Of a stretch of 64,000 nucleotides of DNA, positions 46,397-55,005 are shown piece by piece. The position numbers and the translations under genes are program-made. The stretch comes from Bifidobacterium crudilactis (lineage in GTDB: Bacteria; Actinomycetota; Actinomycetes; Actinomycetales; Bifidobacteriaceae): assembly GCF_000738005.1 (NCBI RefSeq), contig NZ_JHAL01000002.1, positions 1,114,634-1,178,633 on the forward strand, in the 5' to 3' direction. A model generated the notes under the pieces. That model searched no databases. It worked only from the letters and a program-made list of their open reading frames with translations, and had not been told where the DNA came from. Numbering within the stretch: the first letter of the stretch is position 1; each line of letters opens with the position of its first letter.

Positions 46397-47380
46397 TCAG
46401 TCCAGTTCGGAGAGGTATTCCCCGTAACCTTCCTTCGCCATCTCGCTTTTGGGAACGAAGCGCAGCGACGCCGAATTCATGCAGTAGCGCAGACCGCCAC
46501 GATCTGCCGGACCGTCGTCGAAGACATGGCCCAGATGAATCTGGGTGTCTGCCGTACGAATCTCGACACGCGGACGCCCCGGAATCGTGCGGTCCTCATG
46601 CTCGGTCACCACATCGGGCGTAATCGTTTTGGAGAATGCGGGCCAACCGCATCCCGAATCGAATTTGTCCTTCGAGAGGAACAGGGGTTTTCCGCTGACC
46701 ACGTCAACATAGATGCCCGGCTCGAAGGTGTTGTCGTAGGCGTTGCGGAAGGGCATTTCTGTGGCGGAGTGCTGGGTGACCTCGTACTGTTCGCGGCTCA
46801 GCTTCCAGATGCTCTCGATATACCGCTGCCGCCTGGCGACGTTATGCATCTTCGCAATGGAGATATGGCAATACCCTCCCGGATTCTTATCAAGATAATC
46901 CTGGTGGTACTGCTCCGCCGGGTAGAAGTTCCTCAGCGCCTCGACCTCCGCCACCGGCATTCTGTCTTCGCGATCAGCCAGTTCCTGCAGCGCCTGCCTG
47001 AACACCGGCTCCTGCTGCGCCTGCGTTCCCTCCGGCCAGTAGAATCCCGAGCGATACTGCCTGCCGACATCGTTGCCTTGTCGGTCGACGGCAAAGGGGT
47101 CGATGACATCAAGGACCAGCAAGGTCAGGGTGCGCAGACTGACCCTCGCCGGGTCGTACTCGACCTGCACGGCCTCGACGGCATCAGTGGTCCCGCTGCA
47201 TACCTCTTCATAGCTGGGGCCGGGCGTTCTCGACTGCGCATAACCGACGGTGGTCGAGAGAACCCCATCGACACCTTGCAGATAGCGTTCCATACCCCAG
47301 AAGCATCCGCCTGCAACAACCGTCTGCTCGCTAGGAGTCTGCTCACCGCGGGAAGATTCATTCATCGAAACTGTATCCAT
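46397..47380 (-). CDS. msrAB: Bifunctional peptide methionine sulfoxide reductase MsrA-MsrB
   Basis: This enzyme repairs oxidised methionine in proteins. The N-terminal MsrA domain has the catalytic [13 protein letters not shown] and [16 protein letters not shown], and reduces S-sulfoxides. The C-terminal MsrB domain has [10 protein letters not shown] and a catalytic [11 protein letters not shown], reducing R-sulfoxides. The CxxC zinc-binding pairs of many MsrB proteins are absent. ATG 47380 ([10 protein letters not shown]) is chosen; no strong ribosome site is seen and ATG 47365 is possible. About 327 residues. Fused MsrAB proteins are common in Gram-positive bacteria. It stands alone between infC and the synthase-like gene. 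Confidence 0.95.
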   Translation of the reverse strand: MDTVSMNESSRGEQTPSEQTVVAGGCFWGMERYLQGVDGVLSTTVGYAQSRTPGPSYEEVCSGTTDAVEAVQVEYDPARVSLRTLTLLVLDVIDPFAVDRQGNDVGRQYRSGFYWPEGTQAQQEPVFRQALQELADREDRMPVAEVEALRNFYPAEQYHQDYLDKNPGGYCHISIAKMHNVARRQRYIESIWKLSREQYEVTQHSATEMPFRNAYDNTFEPGIYVDVVSGKPLFLSKDKFDSGCGWPAFSKTITPDVVTEHEDRTIPGRPRVEIRTADTQIHLGHVFDDGPADRGGLRYCMNSASLRFVPKSEMAKEGYGEYLSELD

Positions 47381-47462
47381 GGCACCAGTATCCGGCGATG
47401 TGCGAGAACAACCAAGCTTCTCCACTCATGGCGCAACGGCTTCTCCCGGGAACACGGAAGAA

Positions 47463-49157
47463 TCACTGCATCTTCATCAGGCCCGAAATGCCTTGGGTAC
47501 GCAGCACTTCCTTGTACGGCCCGGACTGCTGGGCAATCAGCTCGTCAATGGCCCGCATGCCGAGCACTTCCACCGGGGCCTTGTCATCGGTGAGAACCAG
47601 GGAGGCATCACCGGCATTCCCTCTGTCCACGGTCACCAGGTGCGAGGCGACCTGACCCATGTACTCGGTCAGTTCGGCGTCACCGGTAAGCTCTTCGGTT
47701 CGTTGCTGCAGTGCCGAAGCCTGGGCCGAACGTTGCATCGTATTGTCTTCGATGACCTTATTCGAGGGGGTTCTTCTCTCGGCACTCGGCGCCTTGGCGA
47801 AAAGCTCGCGGTTCGTGGTGCCCCCGACATCCGCCATCACCACCGATTCGAAGTTGGTGCCGACATTGAATACACTGGAAATCGTGGCCTGCAAGGCCTG
47901 ATTGATCGACCCCTCGCCATCGGAAATCATGTTCATGTTCACCACCATCACTCCCCCGGGATTCAAATGCTGACGAACCGCAGTGAAGAATTCAGTGGAT
48001 GACATCTGGAAGGGGATGGTGATGTCCTGATAGGCATCGACCATAATCACATCGAATTTCTTCGAGGTGCCTTCCAACCACGCGCGGCCATCATAGGTGC
48101 TCACCGGAATGTCGGAAGGCTCGTCGAAATACCGACCCGCCAGATTCGTGATGGACTGATCTATCTCAACGCCTTGAATGCTCATATTGGGATAGTATTC
48201 GCGCAATTGCCGCGCGTAGGTGCCTGTGCCCATTCCCAGAATCAGGGCTGAATCCGCATGGTCCGCCAGCGCGGGAGCGGCGAGCGCGGTGTCATAGTAC
48301 AGACCGGTCAGCCCGCCCTGTTTCATGGTCACCGACTGCACGCCGAAGAGCACGTTGGTCGACAGAATGGTCCGGTCCGCGAGGGTCTTGACCTGCAGAT
48401 AGTTGTATATGGACTCGCCTTCGTAGGTGAGATTGCCCTCCCAGAATGCGAATCCCGTCAAAGGCGACAGTATGCCGGATATCACGAAGATAACGATGCT
48501 GACCGCACTGGCGATGCGCTTCACCTTCGCCGCCGCGAAGTAGATGATGGGCAGTGCGAGCAGAAGCCCGGAGAAAATCAGGAAGGTCACGAAGGTGCCG
48601 ACCGCGGGGATGGTGACGAAGGTCGGCAGAAAGGTACCGAGAATCGAACCGACCGTATTGCAGGCCCCGAGCCTGCCGACGATGGTGGCGTTGTCCTTCA
48701 GGGAATCCGTGGTGAACTTCACCAGGCCTGGAGTGACCGTGCCCAAAAGAAACAGCGGTGGCACGAAGATAATCATGCAGCTGACAAAAGCCGCGACAAT
48801 CAGGAAGTTCGTGGACACGGTGACGATCAGCAGTCCCGAGATGGCAATGATAAGGTACTTTCCCACCAAGGGAATCAGGGCTATCCACACAGCGGCGATC
48901 ATGATGCGCAGATACAGTTTGTCGGGGTTGGGGTCCTTGTCGGCTTTCCTTCCTCCCCACATATTTCCCAGTGCGAGCGCAATCATGATGGTGCCGATGA
49001 TGATGGTCCACACGATTTGAGAACTGGAGAAATATGGCGCGAGCAGACGCGAGGCGCCGAGTTCCGCAGCCATCACCGCCATCCCCGAGAAGAATTCGGT
49101 GATATATAGGAATACCTTGGAACGCAGTATCGGTCTGTCGGATGCTGTCTGCTGCAT
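47463..49157 (-). CDS. Membrane protein fused to a spermidine-synthase-like domain
   Basis: The N-terminal half has about eight hydrophobic helices (residues 15-250), beginning FLYITEFFSGMAVMAAELGASRLLAPYF, a form seen in the membrane-fused polyamine-synthase family. The C-terminal half has a Rossmann methyltransferase-like core: SALILGMGTGTYARQLREYYPNMSIQGVEID, then DVIMVDAYQDITIPFQMSSTEFFTAV. The aspartate pair of true spermidine synthases that binds putrescine is replaced (DAYQD), so polyamine synthesis is doubtful. ATG 49157 follows GGGGG; the open frame extends to 49316. Divergent from the thiN gene. About 564 residues. Confidence 0.85.
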   Translation of the reverse strand: MQQTASDRPILRSKVFLYITEFFSGMAVMAAELGASRLLAPYFSSSQIVWTIIIGTIMIALALGNMWGGRKADKDPNPDKLYLRIMIAAVWIALIPLVGKYLIIAISGLLIVTVSTNFLIVAAFVSCMIIFVPPLFLLGTVTPGLVKFTTDSLKDNATIVGRLGACNTVGSILGTFLPTFVTIPAVGTFVTFLIFSGLLLALPIIYFAAAKVKRIASAVSIVIFVISGILSPLTGFAFWEGNLTYEGESIYNYLQVKTLADRTILSTNVLFGVQSVTMKQGGLTGLYYDTALAAPALADHADSALILGMGTGTYARQLREYYPNMSIQGVEIDQSITNLAGRYFDEPSDIPVSTYDGRAWLEGTSKKFDVIMVDAYQDITIPFQMSSTEFFTAVRQHLNPGGVMVVNMNMISDGEGSINQALQATISSVFNVGTNFESVVMADVGGTTNRELFAKAPSAERRTPSNKVIEDNTMQRSAQASALQQRTEELTGDAELTEYMGQVASHLVTVDRGNAGDASLVLTDDKAPVEVLGMRAIDELIAQQSGPYKEVLRTQGISGLMKMQ

Positions 49158-49303
49158 GCTGCCCCCATGATTGCGGTATGCTCTCTCTTTCACAAACGAT
49201 ACAGCTTCCGAGACGCTACGCCCTAAGATGGTGTTGCATATATATCGGCCGGTGGCATCCTGGATGCCCAGTGAACCGTCGGCACCGCAAAGAATGGGGT
49301 TGG

Positions 49304-50038
49304 ATGGACACCGCACGACATGGCATCATCTTCGGAGCCGGGGAGTATTACGGCATCCGACCCGCCCCCGTGCCCGGAGCACTGGTTATCGCGGCAGATG
49401 GCGGTTATGACGCTGCGATGTCTTTCGGATTCACCCCTGACGTCGTCATCGGAGACTTTGACTCCCTGGAGGGTGAGGTTCCCGATAACGGGCACACCGT
49501 TCGGCTGCATCCTGAAAAAGACGACACCGATATGCTGTCGGCGTTCAAAATCGGATGGCAGCAAGGAGCCCGGGTATTCAATGTCTACGGAGGTCTCGGA
49601 GGCCGTCTCGACCACACGATCGGCAATATGCAACTGCTGGCGGATATCGCGCGCCACGGAGGCATCGCCTTCCTGCACGGTGCAGACGTCATCGTCACCG
49701 CCATCAGCGAGGGAACGCTCAGCTTCCCGGCGGGCAATGTCAAGGCACGCCGCATGATTTCGGTGTTCTCGCATACCGATGCTTCCTATGACGTGAGCGA
49801 AGTCGGACTGAAATACGAGCTTGACCATGTGCGGCTGCGCAACGACCATCCTCTGGGCATCAGCAACGAATTCAGAGCGAACACATCCGCTACGGTCTCA
49901 GTCGGCCGGGGAACCCTCATCATCACCTTCCCCGCGGAAGCCCCGCCCCCTGAGTGGACCGGCGACATCACGCCCACCCCGACCCTTGGCCCCATAGACG
50001 ACCAGATTTCCTCGTTGCTGGCCCCTGATTTGAGATAA
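49304..50038 (+). CDS. thiN: Thiamine pyrophosphokinase
   Basis: This enzyme transfers pyrophosphate from ATP to thiamine, making the coenzyme TPP used, for example, by phosphoketolase. The key motifs are VIAADGGYDAAMSFG, DVVIGDFDSLEG, HPEKDDTDMLSAFKIG and NVYGGLGGRLDHTIGNMQLL. The small C-terminal beta domain ends with EFRANTSATVSVGRGTLIITF. ATG 49304 follows GGGGTTGG. The TAA stop is part of the left terminus of element P copy 5 (GATAAC), so the last codons come from the repeat. Confidence 0.93.
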   Translation: MDTARHGIIFGAGEYYGIRPAPVPGALVIAADGGYDAAMSFGFTPDVVIGDFDSLEGEVPDNGHTVRLHPEKDDTDMLSAFKIGWQQGARVFNVYGGLGGRLDHTIGNMQLLADIARHGGIAFLHGADVIVTAISEGTLSFPAGNVKARRMISVFSHTDASYDVSEVGLKYELDHVRLRNDHPLGISNEFRANTSATVSVGRGTLIITFPAEAPPPEWTGDITPTPTLGPIDDQISSLLAPDLR

Positions 50039-50104
50039 CTGCACTAAAAGTGCAGAAAAAAAGAGATATTCGCCACGAAAAGCTGTCCTTTTAGTGCAGT
50101 TATC
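50033..50104. repeat. Palindromic element P, copy 5 (left arm altered)
   Basis: The right arm GCTGTCCTTTTAGTGCAGTTATC is canonical. The left arm starts GATAACTGCACTAAAAG and then departs (TGCAGAAAAAAAG) instead of GGACAGC, so the inner stem is lost. It provides the stop codon of the upstream gene and ends 25 bp before the next start. Confidence 0.85.
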
Positions 50105-50129
50105 TCCAATATGGCCTTTACTGGAGGGT

Positions 50130-50513
50130 ATGAATATGGATTCAGAGGGGCAGCAGAGCCCGGCGACCTTCGTGTGTTATCCCAAGTGCTCGACTTGCGC
50201 GAAAGCGCGGGCCTGGCTCCATGAGCACCACGTCGCCTTTGACGAGCGAGACATCAAGACCGACAATCCCACGCAGGCGGAATTGACCCTATGGCATAAC
50301 CTCAGCGGGCTGCCGATTCGCAGGATGTTCAACACTTCCGGTCAGTCCTACCGGCGGCTCGACATGAAGAATCGACTGCCTTCCATGAGTGTCGAGGACG
50401 CAGTAGAGGTACTCTCCACCGACGGCATGCTGGTGAAGCGTCCGATACTGCTTCACGACCACAAGGTGCTGGTCGGATTCAACGAGGAGACATGGTCGCA
50501 GGCTTTGCTCTAA
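50130..50513 (+). CDS. ArsC/Spx-family thioredoxin-fold protein
   Basis: This is a 127-residue cytosolic protein with a thioredoxin-like fold. It has TFVCYPKCSTCAKARAWLHEHHVAFDERDI with a CxxC pair (CSTC), then TLWHNLSGLPIRRMFNTSGQSYRRLDM and RPILLHDHKVLVGFNEETW. This is the YffB/Spx-type 'arsenate reductase-like' family rather than a proven arsenate reductase; a redox or transcriptional-adaptor role is possible. The partner RNA-polymerase contact residues of true Spx cannot be confirmed. ATG 50130 is chosen on GGAGGGT; the open frame reaches back into element P. Confidence 0.85.
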   Translation: MNMDSEGQQSPATFVCYPKCSTCAKARAWLHEHHVAFDERDIKTDNPTQAELTLWHNLSGLPIRRMFNTSGQSYRRLDMKNRLPSMSVEDAVEVLSTDGMLVKRPILLHDHKVLVGFNEETWSQALL

Positions 50514-50628
50514 GTACAGGCGGCGCATTACAGTAATCAGTGTTATAAAAGTTGGCCGCGACGCCTTACGTTTCGTACGCAACGTATCGTACGCAGGCGT
50601 CAGAGCCTGATCCCTGAGGGAGATATAC

Positions 50629-51681
50629 ATGACAGTAAAGATTGGCATCAACGGCTTCGGTCGTATTGGTCGTCTCGCATTCCGTCGTATCTTCGAGCTG
50701 CAGCATCGTGGCGGCGAGGCCGGTGACATCGAGGTCGCAGCAATCAACGATCTGACCACGCCTTCGATGCTGGCATACCTGCTCAAGTACGACAGCACCC
50801 ACGGCACCTTCAAGCATGACGACGGCACTCCGGTCGAGGTCACCTCAACCGATACCGCAATCGTCGTGGACGGCAAGGAATACACGGTGTACGCCGAGCG
50901 CGACGCCTCCAACATTCCTTGGGTCAAGAACGATGGCGTCGAGTTCGTGCTCGAGTGCACCGGTTTCTACACCTCCGCCGCCAAGTCCCAGGCACATCTG
51001 GACGCAGGCGCCAAGAAGGTCCTCATCTCCGCTCCTGCCAAGGACGATGTTCCTACCGTCGTCTACGGCGTGAACCACGAGATTCTGAAGTCCTCCGATT
51101 CCATCGTGTCCGCCGGTTCCTGCACCACCAATTCGCTGGCCGCCATGGTCAAGCTGCTTGATGACAAGTTCGGCGTCAAGGTCGGATTCATGACCACCAT
51201 CCACGCATACACCGGCACTCAGATGATTCTGGACGGCCCTCGTGGCAGCAAGCCACGCGCCAACCGTGCAGCCGCCATCAACACCATCGAACACTCCACC
51301 GGTGCCGCCAAGGCCATCGGCAAGGTCGTTCCTTCCGTTGACGGCAAGTTGCAGGGCCACGCACAGCGCGTTGCCATCCCTGACGGCTCGGTCACCGAGC
51401 TGACCACCATCCTGGGCAAGAAGGTCACCGTTGACGAAATCAACGACACCTTCAAGGCCGCCTTCTCCGACACCGATTACTTCGGTTACAACGGCGACGG
51501 CATCGTGACCTCGGATATCGTCGGCGACACCCACGGTGGCGTCTTCGACCCGACCCAGACCGATGTGAACGACGCGGACGGCGAGCAGCTGGTACGCACC
51601 GTGTCCTTCTACGACAACGAGTACGGATTCACTTCAAACATGATCCGCACCCTGCTGTACTTCGCCGAAATCTCCGAGTGA
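50629..51681 (+). CDS. gap: Glyceraldehyde-3-phosphate dehydrogenase
   Basis: This is a central glycolytic and bifid-shunt enzyme, oxidising glyceraldehyde 3-phosphate with NAD+ and phosphate. NAD-binding start: [18 protein letters not shown]. The catalytic Cys is in [17 protein letters not shown] and the His in [10 protein letters not shown]. The phosphate-site [24 protein letters not shown] and the terminal WYDN-like [12 protein letters not shown] follow. 350 residues. AGGGAG precedes ATG. A direct repeat TCGTACGCA (x2, 50573-50595) lies in the leader. Strong codon bias and the terminator at 51704 fit high expression. Confidence 0.98.
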   Translation: MTVKIGINGFGRIGRLAFRRIFELQHRGGEAGDIEVAAINDLTTPSMLAYLLKYDSTHGTFKHDDGTPVEVTSTDTAIVVDGKEYTVYAERDASNIPWVKNDGVEFVLECTGFYTSAAKSQAHLDAGAKKVLISAPAKDDVPTVVYGVNHEILKSSDSIVSAGSCTTNSLAAMVKLLDDKFGVKVGFMTTIHAYTGTQMILDGPRGSKPRANRAAAINTIEHSTGAAKAIGKVVPSVDGKLQGHAQRVAIPDGSVTELTTILGKKVTVDEINDTFKAAFSDTDYFGYNGDGIVTSDIVGDTHGGVFDPTQTDVNDADGEQLVRTVSFYDNEYGFTSNMIRTLLYFAEISE

Positions 51682-51703
51682 AGTAACAACATCGCGTAAG
51701 CGT

Positions 51704-51735
51704 AAAGCCCGTCGGAGTGATTCGGCGGGCTTTTT
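51704..51735 (+). terminator. Intrinsic terminator of gap
   Basis: AAAGCCCGTCG and CGGCGGGCTTTTT form a stem with one mismatch around an 8-nt loop, followed by five T. It lies 22 bp after the gap stop. A classical Rho-independent terminator. Confidence 0.92.
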
Positions 51736-51820
51736 CATAACCTGGAGCATGTGCGCGCTGTGCCCAATCGACTATCCGCACACCTTCGTAATCGACGCCG
51801 CCAAGCAGGGAGAATCAATC

Positions 51821-52336
51821 ATGGCCAAGGCAAAGAAATCCCATCAGCACAAGGGCACCGGCTCAACACCCGCCACCGTCGCACTCGAACATGCCGGCAT
51901 CCCCTTCCACCTGTATGAGTACGAGCATTCGGCCGACCACATGGATAACGGATACGGGCTGGAGGCGGTGGAGAAGCTCGGCAAGGATGCCCAGCAAATC
52001 TTCAAAACCCTGATGGCCGATGCTGGAACGCAACGCGTGATAGGCATCGTTCCCGTCACCGGTCATCTCGACCTGAAAGCGCTGGCGACTGCGGTCGGCG
52101 TGAAGAAACTCACGATGGCCGACCCGAAAATCGCGCAACGAGAAAGCGGATACGTGCTCGGCGGCATTTCACCGTTGGGGCAACGCACGAAACATGTCAC
52201 CGTCCTTGACGAGAGCGCTTTCGCATTCGAAGAGATTCTTGTCTCCGGTGGCAAACGCGGATTCGATATCGGCATCTCGCCACTCGACCTACTCGGCGCG
52301 CTGGATGCATCCCGTGCCTCTATTGCGACTTGGTGA
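51821..52336 (+). CDS. YbaK/EbsC-family aminoacyl-tRNA deacylase
   Basis: This protein of about 171 residues probably hydrolyses mischarged Cys-tRNA(Pro), a trans-editing role. Features are TPATVALEHAGIPFHLYEYEH, the QIFKTLMADAG segment with the conserved catalytic Lys, VPVTGHLDLKALATAVGVKKLTMAD, and GYVLGGISPLGQRTKHVTVLDESA with the family GGISP loop. ATG 51821 follows AGGGAGA; the frame is open from 51749 without support. Convergent with ispH, 18 bp apart. Confidence 0.92.
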   Translation: MAKAKKSHQHKGTGSTPATVALEHAGIPFHLYEYEHSADHMDNGYGLEAVEKLGKDAQQIFKTLMADAGTQRVIGIVPVTGHLDLKALATAVGVKKLTMADPKIAQRESGYVLGGISPLGQRTKHVTVLDESAFAFEEILVSGGKRGFDIGISPLDLLGALDASRASIATW

Positions 52337-52354
52337 GGCTCTGGGCACACGGCA

Positions 52355-53422
52355 TCACCGCTCCTGATACGATGCGTGCAGCGTCCGAAGCTCCGCAGGA
52401 AGGGCGAAGGTCTTCGTCTCCTGCCCGGTGACCAGCGTCTCGACTGTATTGAAACCAAAGTCACGCAGGCTCTTCAGCATCTCGTCGACCAGCTTCTCAG
52501 GAGCCGAAGCCCCTGAGGACAGTCCCAAGGTGTCGATTCCATCGAACCACGAGGCTTGCAGCTCACTCGCCCCGTCGACACGACGTGCACGTCGGAATAC
52601 CGGACCATCCTGCGCGGAGTCGAACACCGCTTGTGCGACCCGCACCATCTGCCGTGTATTCGATGAATGTTCGGAACCTATGACGATGACGCCATCCACC
52701 AGCCGCGCCAGCTCTCTTATGGCAACCTGCCTATCCTGCGTGGCATAGCAGATGTCCTCTGTCGGCGGCAGTTCCATCCACGGGTATCGCGCAGCGAGCA
52801 GAGTACGCAGGTCCTCGGTCTCATCCACGCTTAAAGTGGTCTGGCACAGGCACACCAGTTTGCTGTCCGTGGCGAAACGCAGGGATTGCACATCGCTCAC
52901 GCCCTCCACCATATGCACATGCTCAGGAGCCTCGCCGATGACGCCGAGAGCCTCGTCGTGCCCTCTGTGCGCAATATAGATGATGTCATAGCCCGCTTTG
53001 ACGTATCGCACCACTTCACGGTGAACTTTGCTCACCAGCGGGCAGGTGGCATCCACCACATGCAATCCCCTGGCCGCAGCCTCGTCACGAACCTCAGGAG
53101 AGACCCCATGAGCGGAGAACACCACGGGGATGTGCGCATCGACCGCTTCCTGGGGAATATCTGTCAGCTCGTCAACGAACACCACACCCTGCCGTTCGAA
53201 GCCCTCGATCACCGAACGGTTGTGTACGATATGCCGTCTGACATACAGGGGCGGCAGGCCCTTTGATAGGGGCTCGTGAGGTGCACGCGTCGCAGCGTCC
53301 AGCAGCACCTGTACGCAGCGAACCGCACGGTCCACGCCTGCACAGAATCCTCTGGGCTCGGCAAGCAGAATCCTTTTGGCCGGGACATCTTCGGGCGGTG
53401 CCTGCCACTCGTTCATGCGCAT
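52355..53422 (-). CDS. ispH: 4-hydroxy-3-methylbut-2-enyl diphosphate reductase IspH
   Basis: This is the last enzyme of the MEP isoprenoid pathway, making IPP and DMAPP through a [4Fe-4S] cluster. The three cluster cysteines are in RGFCAGVDRAV, VVDATCPLVSKVH and EDICYATQDRQ. The substrate His motifs are HNRSVI and SAHGVSPEV, and IGSEHSSNTRQM and GLSSGASAPEKLVDEML complete the family pattern. ATG 53422 (MRMNEWQ) is preferred; the open frame starts at 53458. About 355 residues. Divergent from galM. Confidence 0.96.
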   Translation of the reverse strand: MRMNEWQAPPEDVPAKRILLAEPRGFCAGVDRAVRCVQVLLDAATRAPHEPLSKGLPPLYVRRHIVHNRSVIEGFERQGVVFVDELTDIPQEAVDAHIPVVFSAHGVSPEVRDEAAARGLHVVDATCPLVSKVHREVVRYVKAGYDIIYIAHRGHDEALGVIGEAPEHVHMVEGVSDVQSLRFATDSKLVCLCQTTLSVDETEDLRTLLAARYPWMELPPTEDICYATQDRQVAIRELARLVDGVIVIGSEHSSNTRQMVRVAQAVFDSAQDGPVFRRARRVDGASELQASWFDGIDTLGLSSGASAPEKLVDEMLKSLRDFGFNTVETLVTGQETKTFALPAELRTLHASYQER

Positions 53423-53541
53423 GGTGGTCTCACCACTTCCCGCGAGCGATCCTCGCATCCGGTCGTTCTTCTACGATGGATATCATCGTACCCATCGGAT
53501 GGTGTGACTATTGCGGTCGCGTCGTCAACGCCACTACAGTA

Positions 53542-53553
53542 GTTAACGATAAC
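53542..53553. promoter_or_regulatory. Candidate LacI-family operator upstream of galM
   Basis: GTTAACGATAAC matches its own reverse complement at 10 of 12 positions and has the central CG typical of LacI/GalR operators. It lies 29 bp upstream of the galM start, where repressor binding would block transcription. The regulator is not in the window. Confidence 0.45.
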
Positions 53554-53582
53554 ATTCGCCGTCAACGCAGAGGGCACAACAC

Positions 53583-54566
53583 ATGACTTCGACTACCGAC
53601 AACATCCGTCCTTCACTGGCATCATCGACACCCAGAACAGGTCAGCAATATTCCATACGATTCGGTGATTACGAGGCGGTCGTCACCGAGCTCGGTGCCA
53701 CCCTGCGTCGATTCGATTATCGAGGAAAGCGAGTCATCGTGCCCTTCGAAGCAGATGATATGGCGCCCTGCTGCAACGGATACGTATTGGTACCCTTTCC
53801 CAATCGTCTCGAAGACGGCACCTATTCCTTCGATGGTCACACCTATGAGCTGCCTATCGACGAGCATGAACGCCGGACGGCCATTCACGGCTTCGGATAC
53901 CGTCACATGTGGAAACTGGGCACCCTGACCGAATCGAGCGTGTCCCTGACATGGAGAGTCCCCAATGTCGTGGCATACCCGTTCGACGTCATCGTCAGTG
54001 TGAGTTACGAACTCGACGATACAGGACTAACGATGCGCACTGTCGCATACAACAACGGTTCGCAACGAGCTCCCTGGGCCTTCGGCATCCACCCGTGGCT
54101 GTCCAACGGCGGCAGTGGACGCACAATCGATGACATTGAAGCCGATAATGCCCGGTGCAGGCTCACGCTCCCCTGCGACACCCATGTGATCTCCAGCGCC
54201 GACAGGCTGCTGCCCACCGGCGTGGAAACCGTGAACGGCTCGATCTACGACCTGCGCGACAACCCGACGCTCGAAGGCCGACCCTTCGACGACGCATGGA
54301 CCGACGCCCAACGGGACGAGAACGACAGCGTCACCGCGACGTTCACCCGTAGCGACGGTCTGAGGGTCTCCCTGACCGGCGATGACACCATCAACGCCTG
54401 GCAGGTATGCACCGCCACGGGTTTCCCGGAAGGACAGCACCCGGCGGGCGTGGCCATAGAACCCATGACGGCATATGCCAACGCCTTCCGGTCCGGTCTG
54501 AACCTGCTTACATTGGAACCGCACGCTCAGCACACCACCGTCATTCGGTACCACGTCGAACACTAG
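53583..54566 (+). CDS. galM: Aldose 1-epimerase family protein (GalM-like)
   Basis: This mutarotase interconverts alpha and beta anomers of galactose or glucose ahead of kinase steps. The galactose-mutarotase fold is supported by YEAVVTELGATLRRFDYRGKRVIVPF, YVLVPFPNRLEDGTYSFDGH, an active-site His in AIHGFGYRHMWKL, FGIHPWLS and a final AIEPMTAYANAFRSG with the catalytic-Glu position. 327 residues. AGAGGG lies upstream of ATG 53583. Single gene with a putative sugar-responsive operator. The substrate could be a sugar other than galactose. Confidence 0.88.
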   Translation: MTSTTDNIRPSLASSTPRTGQQYSIRFGDYEAVVTELGATLRRFDYRGKRVIVPFEADDMAPCCNGYVLVPFPNRLEDGTYSFDGHTYELPIDEHERRTAIHGFGYRHMWKLGTLTESSVSLTWRVPNVVAYPFDVIVSVSYELDDTGLTMRTVAYNNGSQRAPWAFGIHPWLSNGGSGRTIDDIEADNARCRLTLPCDTHVISSADRLLPTGVETVNGSIYDLRDNPTLEGRPFDDAWTDAQRDENDSVTATFTRSDGLRVSLTGDDTINAWQVCTATGFPEGQHPAGVAIEPMTAYANAFRSGLNLLTLEPHAQHTTVIRYHVEH

Positions 54567-54605
54567 AACGACATACGCCTGCAGCTCAGCCGAGAGCCAT
54601 CCGTT

Positions 54606-54702
54606 TTGTGTAGGGATTTTGGACATGTCCCGCTTAGATGCCGCTGGAAATGCTGGAATTTCAGTGGCGCATAGGACGGTCTCGACAATAATCCCTACAC
54701 AA
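54606..54702. repeat. Terminal-inverted-repeat element B, copy 3
   Basis: This 97-bp element has the same 13-bp inverted ends. The interior contains its own imperfect palindrome (ATGCCGCTGGAAAT / AATTTCAGTGGCGCAT) but no similarity to copies 1 and 2. It lies between galM and the bL37 promoter. Confidence 0.88.
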
Positions 54703-54731
54703 ACGAGCATTACGGTCGCAACAGGCAAAAG

Positions 54732-54760
54732 TTGTGCACGTCCTGCAGATGTGAGATAAT
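54732..54760 (+). promoter_or_regulatory. Probable promoter of the bL37 gene
   Basis: TTGTGC (54732-54737) and GATAAT (54755-54760) are separated by exactly 17 bp, a good sigma-70-type spacing, about 38 bp upstream of the bL37 start. Confidence 0.6.
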
Positions 54761-54798
54761 CCATCAGGTTTATTCGTACATATACAAAGGAGTCCATC

Positions 54799-54873
54799 AT
54801 GGGCATGCGTGGACGTAAGCGCAAAGACCGTCGTAAGAAAGCCGCTAACCACGGAAAAAGGCCAAACGCCTGA
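54799..54873 (+). CDS. Actinobacterial 50S ribosomal protein bL37
   Basis: This is a 24-residue, extremely basic peptide, MGMRGRKRKDRR then KKAANHGKRPNA, with AAGGAG seven nt upstream, its own promoter and a strong terminator. The ending ANHGKRPNA and the length match the small protein bL37 found in mycobacterial 50S structures. It would bind 23S rRNA in the large subunit. The gene is far shorter than usual gene-finding cut-offs and is easily missed. Confidence 0.88.
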   Translation: MGMRGRKRKDRRKKAANHGKRPNA

Positions 54874-54927
54874 GACTACGAGGTATTCGTCTATCTGACA
54901 GCCTCCTGATGGGCTGTATAGAACGGT

Positions 54928-54973
54928 GAGAACCCTGCTGCACGTCGACAACGACTCGTGCAGCAGGGTTCTC
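54928..54973 (+). terminator. Terminator after bL37
   Basis: GAGAACCCTGCTGCACG pairs perfectly with CGTGCAGCAGGGTTCTC (17 bp) across a 12-nt loop, followed by GGCTTTT. It lies 55 bp after the bL37 stop and 33 bp before the convergent small gene, so it may serve both. Confidence 0.88.
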
Positions 54974-55005
54974 GGCTTTTCAGCATGATGTCGGCATCGT
55001 GAGGG

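Noticed and set aside
47463..49157. Functional spermidine synthase
   Set aside because: The fold is present, but the putrescine-binding acidic residues are altered and the protein is fused to eight membrane helices, so a polyamine synthase call is not supported.
50573..50595. TCGTACGCA direct repeat before gap as a regulator site
   Set aside because: Only two copies, within a GC-rich leader; no further support, so it is mentioned under gap and not called separately.
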